Assembly (NCBI GenBank): GCA_947626845.1
Contig: CANQTW010000018.1
Location: forward strand, 1-47,857
Direction: 5' to 3'
DNA from: an uncultured Oscillospiraceae bacterium
GTDB lineage: Bacteria; Bacillota; Clostridia; Oscillospirales; Oscillospiraceae
Length of the DNA stretch: 47,857 nucleotides
A program made the translations under genes and the position numbers. Below, piece by piece: positions 40,774 to 47,857 of this stretch. Each line of letters begins with the position of its first letter. The first letter of the stretch is position 1. Below the pieces are notes generated by a model. The model ran no database searches. It saw nothing but the letters and a program-made list of their open reading frames with translations, and was not told the origin of the DNA.

Positions 40774-41556
40774 ATGGATTTCCTCGAAACGATACTTTCA
40801 AACATTGTCATCTTTCAAGTCATTACTGCCTTAATTTAGGCCTCCGTTGGATTGGGGCTGTGTTTTGGCGCAATAAAATGGAGGCAGGGCGCGCTGGTAT
40901 GGCGGCGCGGGCTGTTGACAACTATATCGATAGCTTGGGGATTTGCACTGGGAGCCTTGGCGGCCTCCACATTGGATGATACCACCGGAGCGTTATTGTG
41001 TGTTATAATTGGCGTTATTGCACTGCCAATACTTACATACACCGTTCCGGGCGTCAATCGATTTATGTTGGGTTTCCTCGTCGCGTCAAAGCTATTCTTC
41101 ATGTTGACTACGGTTTTGGCAAAAAGCGGAGATATGGAGGTCGAAACTGCGGTCTTTCTTCCGTTGATGGCCGGCACCGTAGTCGGCGTATGCCTGATGG
41201 CTTGGACAAAAGTCCGCGTCAGCGCATTTGTCCTTGCTTGTACATTTATTGGAGCTGCGGAAACCGCCCCGGTGATATCCGAGTGGATCAACAGAATTTT
41301 CTTTACATTTACCAGTGATATTAGCTATCTTTTTGATCCCATCGATTTCCTGTTCGGACTGTTTGGCATTGAATTAACCGATAAGTGGACACTGGTCGCA
41401 ATGATTATACTGATGATCTGGGGCGGATATAAACAAGTCAACAATATTAAAGCTCACGGAATTCCTCTCAACACACCGTTAATCGGATTTGAAACGCGGT
41501 TTGAGGACAACGGGAAAATTATCACTGACCACGGAACTGTTGATACAATGAAGTAA
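40774..41556 (+). pseudogene. Integral membrane protein gene with in-frame amber
   Basis: ATG 40774 follows AAAAAGGATGTGTTAAG and opens MDFLETILSNIVIFQVITALI, then TAG (40837-40839), then in the same frame ASVGLGLCFGAIKWRQGAL and a further 230 residues to the stop. The body has five or six hydrophobic helices (LTTISIAWGFALGALAAS, LLCVIIGVIALPILTYTV) and a soluble end (GFETRFEDNGKIITD). A single CAG-to-TAG change would explain the stop. Translation could restart at TTG 40852 but no good ribosome site is there. Family not recognised. Confidence 0.65.
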
Positions 41557-41681
41557 AAGGCAAAATGCACGCAGTCTTGTTGCGAACCATCTAATTTCTA
41601 CTCTTGAGTACACAATATGATTGTAGAGTGATTTTACGTGTCAATTCCTTGTGAAAATAAAATCGAGGGTGAAATTATGCT

Positions 41682-41762
41682 CCACAATAATTGCGGGGAA
41701 CCCCCGCAATTATTGTGGATGGGAATAGTATCAACAAGACGAATGGAAACAAGGATAAAGCC
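41682..41762 (+). repeat. Hairpin-plus-tail dispersed repeat, copy B
   Basis: Perfect 17-bp stem CCACAATAATTGCGGGG and its complement around AAC, then GGGAATAGTATCAACAAG, ACGAATGGAAACAAGGA and TAAAGCC. Stem sequence differs from copies A and C while pairing is kept; the tail is conserved. It ends next to the metallo-beta-lactamase pseudogene's stop. Nothing recognisable is in 41557-41681. Confidence 0.75.
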
Positions 41763-41765
41763 GTC

Positions 41766-42519
41766 TCAGATATGGATTTGAAAGTCTCTATACTGAAATA
41801 CGCCGCCGCCCTGCCACAGCTTTCCCTCCCGCGACAGCTCCCGGAACGCCTTTTCGATTCTGCCTACAATGTCAACCGGGACAGAGAGCTCGTGATGGCC
41901 GGGGAGGATGCGGCTGATTTCCAGATCCCGCACCTTCCTGACGGACTGCCAGAACAGCTGCGGGTCCGTAGTCGGATAAAAGGCGTCCAAGCAGCCTCGG
42001 TAGATCAAGTCGCCAGAATAAAGGTATTTGCGCTCAGGCTCATAAAAGCAGCAATGTCCGGGGGAGTGTCCTGGCGTATGGTGTCCTGCAGCCCAAGGAC
42101 AGACAGTCACCGTCATGCAGAAGCTCTTGAGGTGTCCCTTGGAAGATTCGGTAATCATCAAGGACAAAATCCTCCGGGAAATCGCACGGGCGGCAAGTCA
42201 AGTTGTGCTTGACCACCTCCAACGGGATGGGGAACCGCACCGCCAGCCAATCCTTTTCGGCCTCGTGTACGGCGATTCTCTCAAAATACCTGTGCCCGCC
42301 GATGTGGTCCCAATGGGCGTGAGTCGTGACCACAGTCACCGGGAGGTCCGTGAGGCTGTCAACCACCTCCCTGATATTCCCAACGCCCAATCCCGTATCG
42401 ATTAACACAGCCCTCTCGGTCCCATACACCAGGTAGCAGTGCGTCTCCTCCCAGTGCTTATACTCGCTGATCGCAAATGTATCGCTGTCGATTGACTCGA
42501 CTGTAAACCAAATGCACAT
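41766..42519 (-). pseudogene. Metallo-beta-lactamase fold hydrolase, frameshifted
   Basis: ATG 42519 (GGGGGTGG ahead) begins a frame with the metal motif VTTHAHWDHIGGHRYF. Near 42080 it loses frame after CLSLGCRT; a different frame then gives HTPGHSPGHCCFYEPERKYL, YSGDLIYRG and RILPGHHE, the remaining metal ligands. An indel, probably two bases lost or one gained, separates the halves. Intact, the protein would be about 250 residues of the glyoxalase-II-like MBL group. As it stands, neither part holds all ligands. Confidence 0.8.
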
Positions 42520-43164
42520 AAGGAACCACCCCCAATCAACCCACAAGTTGCTGAATAACTCTTTTCCAATAAAAGTATACCATATGAGCTTGAAAAAGTC
42601 CACGGTAATTCAATCCCACCAAGCACCGTGGCCCTGTTGTTGCCCTCGTGTGCGGTTTTAGGTCAGAGGGTAGGACGAGTACACCCTCCAAGTGCCAAAA
42701 CGCCGTGTTGGGCGATTGTTGAAGGAGATTCTTCTCTCTGCGCATAATCTCCGGCTCTGAGTGGGCAGCACAAAGGCGAATTCCCGCCCCATTTTTGAGG
42801 GAAAAAGGCCGTCATAGTAATGCGGAACAGAGGAAAAGTCAAGCCGTCAATAATCTGGATATAGAACCCAACCACGGTCCCTCAAATTCTGTAGGGGACC
42901 CCATGCAATTTTTGGGAGGGGAATAGTATCAACAAGACGTAGAGCAACAAATATAAAGCCCTTCCAACAGAACTTCGGTACATGCGGTTTGTCCGGCTTG
43001 CCAAAACGGGTTAGCGCGACTTTTCCTATTCTCTGCGATATTGAGTGTTGCCAAGGAGAGGTGAAAATGGAGAAAAAAACTTTGTTATAGCAACATCTGC
43101 CCGGTCAGGCAAATGGGTTAGTCCACACAGGAGGAAAATGAAATCGTAAAACGGATACATCAAA
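42520..43164. other. Gene-free stretch with decayed start signals
   Basis: No intact gene. Repeat copy C lies inside it. At 43057-43068 a good AAGGAGAGGTG site precedes ATG, but the frame stops after seven codons; at 43131 AGGAGG precedes an ATG that stops after two. Between them, in another frame, VKRIHQNEKKLRAALNRES looks like coding remnant. This pattern suggests an old, eroded gene. Confidence 0.35.
42868..42962 (+). repeat. Hairpin-plus-tail dispersed repeat, copy C
   Basis: Begins CCAACCACGG like copy A, hairpin CCCTCAAATTCTG...GGGGACCCC...TTTTTGGGAGGGG, tail GGGGAATAGTATCAACAAG, ACGTAGAGCAACAAATA and TAAAGCCC. Very close to copy A along its whole length. Confidence 0.72.
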
Positions 43165-43314
43165 ATGAGAAAAAGCTACGGGCGGCTCTCAATAGGGAGA
43201 GCCATCCTCTATGCGATAAGACTGTCTCACCATATCCGGTTTAATGGGCAAAAGTTGTTTTTGGGAGGCGCTTGGTTTGGGAGCGAGGCTGATGGTGGAG
43301 ATATTTACAGATAA
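43165..43314 (+). CDS. Doubtful 49-codon ORF
   Basis: ATG 43165 opens RKSYGRLSIGRAILYAIRLS and ends at TAA 43312. No ribosome site. It overlaps a protein-like remnant in another frame, so I consider it probably not a gene. Confidence 0.12.
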   Translation: MRKSYGRLSIGRAILYAIRLSHHIRFNGQKLFLGGAWFGSEADGGDIYR

Positions 43315-43333
43315 ATGTTAATCACTCGTTGAT

Positions 43334-43852
43334 TTATTGCAGGCAGTCGATGATTGCGTTCAGGAGAAAGACGACCTTTTCGCATTTTTCAGAGGAAAGA
43401 GTTTTGAGACGGCAGAGAATATATTCCTCAGGTAATTGCTCTGCCCCGAAGAGCAGGCTGTCGGAAGATACCTGCAGAGCGACAGAGAAAGCCCGGATGG
43501 ACTCTGACGAAAGACCTGAGCGGCCACGTTCTCTAAACGCCAAAAACCGCCAAGCCGTGAAGCCCGCTGTCCACAATAATGTCCACGTCACTGTGCGGCT
43601 CCTGACATATTCATAGAGCTCATCGGAGGTCATTTTGTCGAACTCGTGGGGCTCAAAATTCATTTCCACAATTTGCATGTCCTCAACGCCGCTCTCTCTG
43701 AGATACGCCGCCATCAGCCGAAGCAGGCTGGACTTCCCGCACAGTCGTATCCCGGGCACCACCTTTACAGGCTCCATATTTTGAAATGCCTTTAGCTTGT
43801 CAAGGTAGAGATCCCGTCTCTTCAGTTCTTTCCCTGTAATCATGGGCATCAC
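43334..43852 (-). pseudogene. Chimeric remnant: ATPase N-terminus joined to XRE regulator C-terminus
   Basis: 172 codons. Residues 1-85 match AAA_14/DUF4143-type ATPases (RRDLYLDKLKAFQNMEPVKV, Walker A-like GIRLCGKSSLL where the family has GIRRCGKSTLL, then QIVEMNFEPHEFDKM). After EYVRSR the sequence is different: about 20 residues of noise, then the C-terminal tail of an XRE regulator (SIRAFSVALQVSSDSLLFG, RLKTLSSEKCEKVVFLLN). A deletion has fused two genes in frame. Neither half is complete, so no activity is expected. Confidence 0.7.
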
Positions 43853-43868
43853 TCCTTATGGAGTTAGT

Positions 43869-43917
43869 ATTGCACAAATCTTTGAAAAATCAATTATTTG
43901 CAATAAATTGCACAAAT
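43869..43917. promoter_or_regulatory. Repeated ATTGCACAAAT sites
   Basis: ATTGCACAAAT at 43869 and 43907, with a partly inverted ATTTGCAAT just before the second. They lie upstream of the chimeric remnant and resemble operators of an XRE repressor. The nearby 43918-44001 holds only a GC-rich imperfect stem. Confidence 0.45.
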
Positions 43918-44001
43918 TTTTTTAAATAGCTCTGCAAGGCCAGGCTTTCCAATGTTTTGTGAAAAGCCCGGCTTTATAATAGACTTGATGGGAACAGCAG
44001 A

Positions 44002-44532
44002 TTATTCCTCTGTTTTATGCCCAAACCACGCGCGACAGAGGCACTGTATTTCCTCTATCTCCCGCTCAAATCGATCAATGCTCATGTTCAACCTATCGTG
44101 AATTTCAAATATGTCAAATCCCTTCAAGAGGAGTATAACAATCTCCCTATCCTGAAGAGGCAGACTTCTCAGAAATTCCTTTACTTCTATGACGCTCAGA
44201 TCCGCCATCGGTGAGGAGATAAAGCGGTAGCCGTCAAAAAATTCTCCGGTCTTCCCGGAGAAGAGACTGTCCAGAGAGCAAAAGCGATACCGCCGGGATG
44301 GTGTACGCCGGTTGAGCTCACCCATTTTTACTTCCAGATCAGCCTTGTACTCCTCTAAAAAATGTCCGGTGTTCAGCGGCATGGTGCGCAAATCCTCCAA
44401 GAAGATAAGGCTCGCTTCGGAGATCCTGCCCTGATACTCCATATTACGCCATCTTCCTGCGCAATGCTCTTGAATGAACGGAAACACCGCCTCCATGATG
44501 CGGGCCTCGGCATTTTCAGCACACTTTACCAT
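44002..44532 (-). CDS. Sigma-factor-like helix-turn-helix protein
   Basis: 176 residues. The last 60 residues (EVKEFLRSLPLQDREIVIL, then LLKGFDIFEIHDRLNMS and RFEREIEEIQCL) look like sigma-70 region 4. The first part is helical with FIQEHCAGRWRNMEYQGR and DLEVKMGELNRRTPSRRYRF and shows no clear region 2 core-binding motif. It may be an ECF-like sigma or a regulator from a mobile element. ATG 44532 follows GGAGGGCCTGAAGC and overlaps the upstream partner by 17 bp. Frame is intact, unlike its neighbours. Confidence 0.6.
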   Translation of the reverse strand: MVKCAENAEARIMEAVFPFIQEHCAGRWRNMEYQGRISEASLIFLEDLRTMPLNTGHFLEEYKADLEVKMGELNRRTPSRRYRFCSLDSLFSGKTGEFFDGYRFISSPMADLSVIEVKEFLRSLPLQDREIVILLLKGFDIFEIHDRLNMSIDRFEREIEEIQCLCRAWFGHKTEE

Positions 44533-44953
44533 GCTTCAGGCCCTCCAGAATGTGCTCCTCCTGAGATGCGCTGATTCTTCGAGACTTCTTTGGTACCGGC
44601 TTGCGATTGGTCACCCAGGACTTGGGCTGTTCCAGCTCGCCAAACAGCATCCCGTCCTCGGCGCGGAAAACGTACCTTGCCGGAAGGATCACACCGGCAG
44701 CCTTGATATCCCGAAGAAGCCTTGGAAGATTTTTTCTGCCGCTCTTCGGAAGAGTGATGGTACCCTCCGCCGATTCCACGATGCACAGCACCTGCTTGTC
44801 CGGCGAGGCGCAGAGCCGGAAGCACTCCGGCAGCTTCTTTCGAAGCTGGTCGTTGAACATGAATCCGCCGGATTCGGATACGCTGACCGCCATTTTCCAA
44901 GCTCTGGGCTCCGGGTCGTACCAGGTGAATGTACTAATGTCGTATTTTGTCAT
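44516..44953 (-). CDS. Mobile-element-associated protein of unknown function
   Basis: 145 residues from ATG 44953 (AAAGGAGGTATTTTGC ahead). N-terminal part YDISTFTWYDPEPRAWKMAV and FMFNDQLRKKLPECFRL is of a type I have seen next to sigma-like genes in clostridial integrative elements. A basic linker (TNRKPVPKKSRRISASQEE) leads to the end. No catalytic motif. It is translationally coupled to the sigma-like gene, so the two probably act together. Confidence 0.6.
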   Translation of the reverse strand: MTKYDISTFTWYDPEPRAWKMAVSVSESGGFMFNDQLRKKLPECFRLCASPDKQVLCIVESAEGTITLPKSGRKNLPRLLRDIKAAGVILPARYVFRAEDGMLFGELEQPKSWVTNRKPVPKKSRRISASQEEHILEGLKHGKVC

Positions 44954-45026
44954 GCAAAATACCTCCTTTAATATAATAGGATGGTATTATAGCAGAATTG
45001 CACGAAAAATTGAATGCTTTGGGGAA

Positions 45027-45449
45027 TTACTCGAACATATCAGAAAAATATATCATCTCCAGTGGGAACCTCATAAACAGCTCATCCCAAACCTCCAAAC
45101 TTGACCGTCGGATGGGTGCATCCTCTTTCTCCTGTTGAAAAGCACAGGAGACGCATTTTATCAATTTTTCCAGCTCGTCAAAGAAAGAAACCGTAACCGG
45201 CTTTTCCTTGATATATGTCATAATCGTACGCTCGCAAATGTTTGTTCATCCCATTAGAGCCCTTGCACTGAACATACTCCTGGGCACCGTCCACTCCGGT
45301 CACGACAAATTCAACCCCCATGCCCTCTTCTCCAAGCGGCTCCACCTCCACATTGGACACACGCTCATAGAGCAGGTCGATGAGTTCCGGGCCAGGATGC
45401 TGTTTTCATATTCATTTCCACCCTTGTCTGCCCTACCACCACATTCCAT
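45027..45449 (-). pseudogene. Nuclease-domain gene fragment (PD-(D/E)xK-like)
   Basis: ATG 45449 (GGGAGG ahead) opens MECGGRADKGGNEYENSIL; near 45408 a base is missing (CCCGGAAC for CCCGGGAAC). The next frame gives ELIDLLYERVSNVEVEPLG and GVEFVVTGVDGAQEYVQCKG, with the E...QxK pattern of the dsDNA-nuclease domain found at the front of NTPase defence proteins. It then shifts again into VTVSFFDELEKLIKCVSC and stops. The large ATPase part is absent. This is the remnant of a defence gene. Confidence 0.55.
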
Positions 45450-45492
45450 GCTTATATAAGCCTCCCCGTGTTTTGATTTACCAAATGCCGCC

Positions 45493-46552
45493 TCAATTGT
45501 CATCCATCGCGCATACCTCTTCATACTCCGCTCGAAGTACCGGCTCGATCTCCCTGAGGGGAATGTCAAAAAAGGAAACATTATCAAGGTTGATGAAGCT
45601 TCTTTCGCCCCCATTATCCTCTATTTCTATGATTCTATTGATCTAATCCTGGTATGCGTCCATCATATAGACGGAAAAGATAAGATCGTCCAATCCGCTG
45701 ATGCCGTTTGCGTCATAGGAGTATAATACCGATTTTTCAACACTGTGCCCGTCGGCGAAATGAATGATTGTCCTATACAACAAGTGGAACAGTATATCCT
45801 CGTCCCAGCCAAGCTCTTTTATGACCTGCCGTGCGAGATCCTGAAGTGTTGGCGAAACGTCCTGTCGCATATGCTCACCGCTGAATGTTGGGAGGTCGTA
45901 GAGTGCGTCGTATACCGCTTGGGGAACATCCTCGTGATTGATCGGTGATGACCAGCTGTCTGTACCGGGCCTGTCGCAGGCGTCATCAAGTAAAATCACT
46001 TCATTGATTTTTTTCATGTTCAGAACAAGAACTCTATTGTTCATGCATGGGATCACGATCACTTCATTATGAATGACCTTTTCCAAATCCGATTTAGCCG
46101 CACTGGTGATCGGGTACCAAAAATAGTCGTCTCCGCCTTTGACACGTATGCCCACGTTCCCCCAGTACCCCGACATGTTCTCAGGCAAATCATACTTGTA
46201 TGCCATGAGAATATTCTCTGGCATCATAACGGGTACAGAAAAACTCTTTGTCCTGGATGCCTGCCACACTCGTATAAAGACTGAGAGCTATATCCTTCAG
46301 TTGTGCCGGTGTCGCCTCGCCTCCGGATTCTATTTCGGTGAGCTCCTGCTCTGATATTCCTGTTTCACTGGCAATGTAATCAACGTCCATGCGTAGATTG
46401 CTCCGCAATCCGCGCATCCGGCTTAGCCTGTTTGGTTTATCGCCCAGCAGTTGTTCAGCGGAGAGGCTCAGGCACTTAAAAATCTTTTCCATATGCTTAT
46501 TATAGTTTGTTTTTCTGTTTTCTTGCACTATCATTGGATTATATTCTTCCAA
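45493..46552 (-). pseudogene. XRE-type regulator broken by a frameshift and an amber codon
   Basis: ATG 46552 opens a regulator of about 350 residues. A helix-turn-helix (MDVDYIASETGISEQELTEI) is followed by KDIALSLYTSVAGIQDKEFF. At the A-run 46239-46243 (minus-strand GAGTTTTTC) the frame changes to PENILMAYKYDLPENMSG and runs to a TAG at 45645-45643. Beyond it, in frame, comes INRIIEIEDNGGERSFINLD and a natural-looking end at TGA 45495. Two lesions therefore interrupt one gene. Effector domain not recognised. Confidence 0.6.
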
Positions 46553-46614
46553 ATTATCATATGCGTTTTGCCTACATGGTATTATGGAAAGGTCTGTATA
46601 AGGCTAAAATGGGG

Positions 46615-47503
46615 CTATTTGTTAATAACTTCAAACACCTCCCTGCTCACAATCGCCGGATGGTGCTCATGTATCACGTACCTGTTCATCTGCCCCACGT
46701 TTCTGCTCTGCTTACCAGTAAATACATCACTCACAAATGTCTTCTGCAATATAACATCGCCAGTGTATTTTCTCGTTTTTCAAAAGCTTGCTGATGGTCT
46801 CCCTGCTCCACCGCTCTTTGCCAGTGGGGGATGGAATATGTTCGTTAAACAGCCACTGAGATATTTCATTCAAGCTTCTGTCCGAAACCCGGAGCTTAAA
46901 GATTTTGCGGACTATATCCGCCTCCGGCTCGTTGATTTCCAGGTGTCCATCGCTACTTCGCCTGTAGCCGAAACATGTAAAATCTGCATAACCGAATTTC
47001 CCGATTTGAAAGCCTTTACTGATGCCCCATTTGATGTTCTGACTCATGCTCTCGCTTTCCGCCTGCGCGTAGGACATATACGCAGCCAATAGGATCTGCA
47101 TCTGACGGTCATGCAGCCAGATGTTCTCTTTCTCAAAGAAAACGTCAACTCCGCATCCGCACAGCTCCAGTGACGCCTGGAGCATGTCAACGGTATTCCG
47201 TCCAAACCGGCTTATGGATTTGCTGAGGATCAAGTCAATCCCGCCGCTGCGCGCAAGTTCCATCATCCGCATGAACTCCGCCCTCTGCCAAAGACTTAAT
47301 CCGCTCCCTCTCTCAGCAAAAATTCCGGCATTGATCCAGCCGGGAGTATTTGCTATCTTCTGCGAATAATACGAAATTTGCGCCGTCAAACTCTTTTCCT
47401 GCTCCTCATGATCAGAGCTTACGCGACAGTAAGCGGCGACGCGAAGTGTATTATTGGCTTGATTGTTATCGGTTTGTGCGGGTATTTCAGTAACTGTGTG
47501 CAT
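46615..47503 (-). pseudogene. Serine recombinase, frameshifted and 3'-truncated
   Basis: ATG 47503 begins with the resolvase catalytic domain: RVAAYCRVSSDHEEQEKSL (catalytic Ser), LILSKSISRFGRNTVDML and WLHDRQMQILLAAYMSYAQ. A recombinase domain follows (FGYRRSSDGHLEINEPEAD, SLNEISQWLFNEHIPSPTG). In the T-run 46768-46771 (minus GAGAAAATAC) an extra base ends the frame after KNEKIHWR; removing it restores KYTGDVILQKTFVSD and ends VFEVINK at TAG 46617. The usual 500-residue protein is cut short there as well. Inactive relic of an integrative element. Confidence 0.85.
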
Positions 47504-47578
47504 TTCAATCTGATCCTTTCATAAAAGAATAAAGCCGTAGCGCACGGCCACGGCAAAAAAGAATATGTATATATAAAA

Positions 47579-47613
47579 AGTTGACAGCTTTCCGTATGGA
47601 AAACTGTCAACTT
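47579..47613. terminator. Stem-loop upstream of the recombinase pseudogene
   Basis: AAGTTGACAG / CTGTCAACTT with a 15-nt loop, preceded by AAAA and followed by ATCTTGG. It may end the aspartoacylase-like transcript on the minus strand. Confidence 0.6.
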
Positions 47614-47734
47614 ATCTTGGAATAAGTGGTTAAAACTATTTTTTAAAAAAACTTGCGGTGCGAGGGTTCTGGGGGGGATTTCTGGTCGCGGGGTGTTTGC
47701 GGCGGGCGGGGCATAACTTAATCGACAATTACTA

Positions 47735-47857
47735 CTACCGAATGAGCTTATACACACAGGAGCCGGCGTAGGTTAGGGGGTCCTCCTGGGCGAAGAAGAT
47801 GACGCCGTCCGTGGGGGCGGTGAGCTGTTCGCGGACAGAGCCGTCGTAGGGGTCCAG
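47735..47857 (-). CDS. Succinylglutamate desuccinylase/aspartoacylase-like, C-terminal end
   Basis: Only the last 40 residues are inside the window, running in from the right edge and ending at TAG 47735-47737. The tail LDPYDGSVREQLTAPTDGVI followed by FFAQEDPLTYAGSCVYKLI is the typical barrel-sandwich end of AstE/AspA-type M14 metallohydrolases, which cleave N-acyl amino acids. High GC marks the return to core chromosome. Nothing recognisable in 47614-47734. Confidence 0.65.
   Translation of the reverse strand: MDPYDGSVREQLTAPTDGVIFFAQEDPLTYAGSCVYKLIR

Noticed and set aside
43165-43314. 49-codon ORF as a real small protein
   Set aside because: No ribosome site, overlaps a protein-like remnant in another frame; listed only at low confidence.
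40837-45645. Genetic recoding of TAG
   Set aside because: The primase-helicase and the aspartoacylase-like gene end in TAG at natural ends, and the two in-frame TAGs are in visibly decayed DNA. Mutation is simpler.

Overview
The window looks like a chromosomal segment of a high-GC clostridial Firmicute, probably an Oscillospiraceae (Oscillibacter/Flavonifractor-like) gut anaerobe. I base this on strongly GC-biased codon use in the housekeeping genes, Firmicutes-type ribosome binding sites, TTG/GTG starts, YlmH, DegV and LytTR regulation, and the DUF4368-type serine recombinase at the left edge. The species is an inference; nothing here fixes it.

Layout. 1-1.7 kb is the tail of a mobile element: a recombinase C-terminus, an XRE regulator and a lipoprotein gene with palindromic operators. 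1.8-3.3 kb holds two adjacent RadC paralogues, the second without the metal-binding histidines, behind a long leader. 3.9-5.45 kb is a secreted GH43-like glycosidase. 5.6-9.0 kb is a two-component system wrapped around an ABC exporter. 9.0-18.2 kb is core: a predicted pantothenate ECF transporter plus CoaX behind a structured leader, a PHP phosphatase, RpiB, a small membrane protein, an ApbE/NusG-domain-II/Gx-transporter set resembling extracellular electron transfer loci, YlmH, L21, L27, DegV, GlyA and tRNA-Ala(GGC). 18.3-19.3 kb is a VbhA/Fic toxin-antitoxin pair. 19.6-25.3 kb is a LytTR/GHKL two-component system divergent from a five-gene ABC operon, with direct repeats between the two promoters.

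25.3-33.6 kb is a defence-type accessory region: a clipped IS200/IS605 tnpA, a coiled-coil protein with a hydrophobic central segment, a collapsed surface-protein gene, a SIR2-like/TPR gene truncated at both ends and lying between two copies of a ~115 bp repeat, an Abi_2 (HEPN) gene with a foldable leader, and a frameshifted TOTE-type primase-helicase. 33.8-40.2 kb is the phosphate regulon (pstS-pstC-pstA-pstB-phoU, then phoP-phoR) with two Pho-box-like direct repeats; pstS carries a frameshift. 40.8-47.5 kb is mostly decayed accessory DNA: a membrane gene with an in-frame amber, a frameshifted metallo-beta-lactamase fold gene, an ATPase/XRE chimera, a sigma-like gene pair that looks intact, a nuclease fragment, a broken XRE regulator and a broken serine recombinase. 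The last 123 bases are the end of an aspartoacylase-like gene, a return to GC-rich sequence.

Three copies of a ~90 bp element (33.7, 41.7 and 42.9 kb) share a foldable hairpin and a conserved 3' tail and match no family I recognise. With the Abi leader RNA and the SIR2-TPR cassette they are the most interesting material. Single-base lesions are concentrated between 32.8 and 46.8 kb, so either this region is decaying or the assembly has indel errors there; read mapping would decide.
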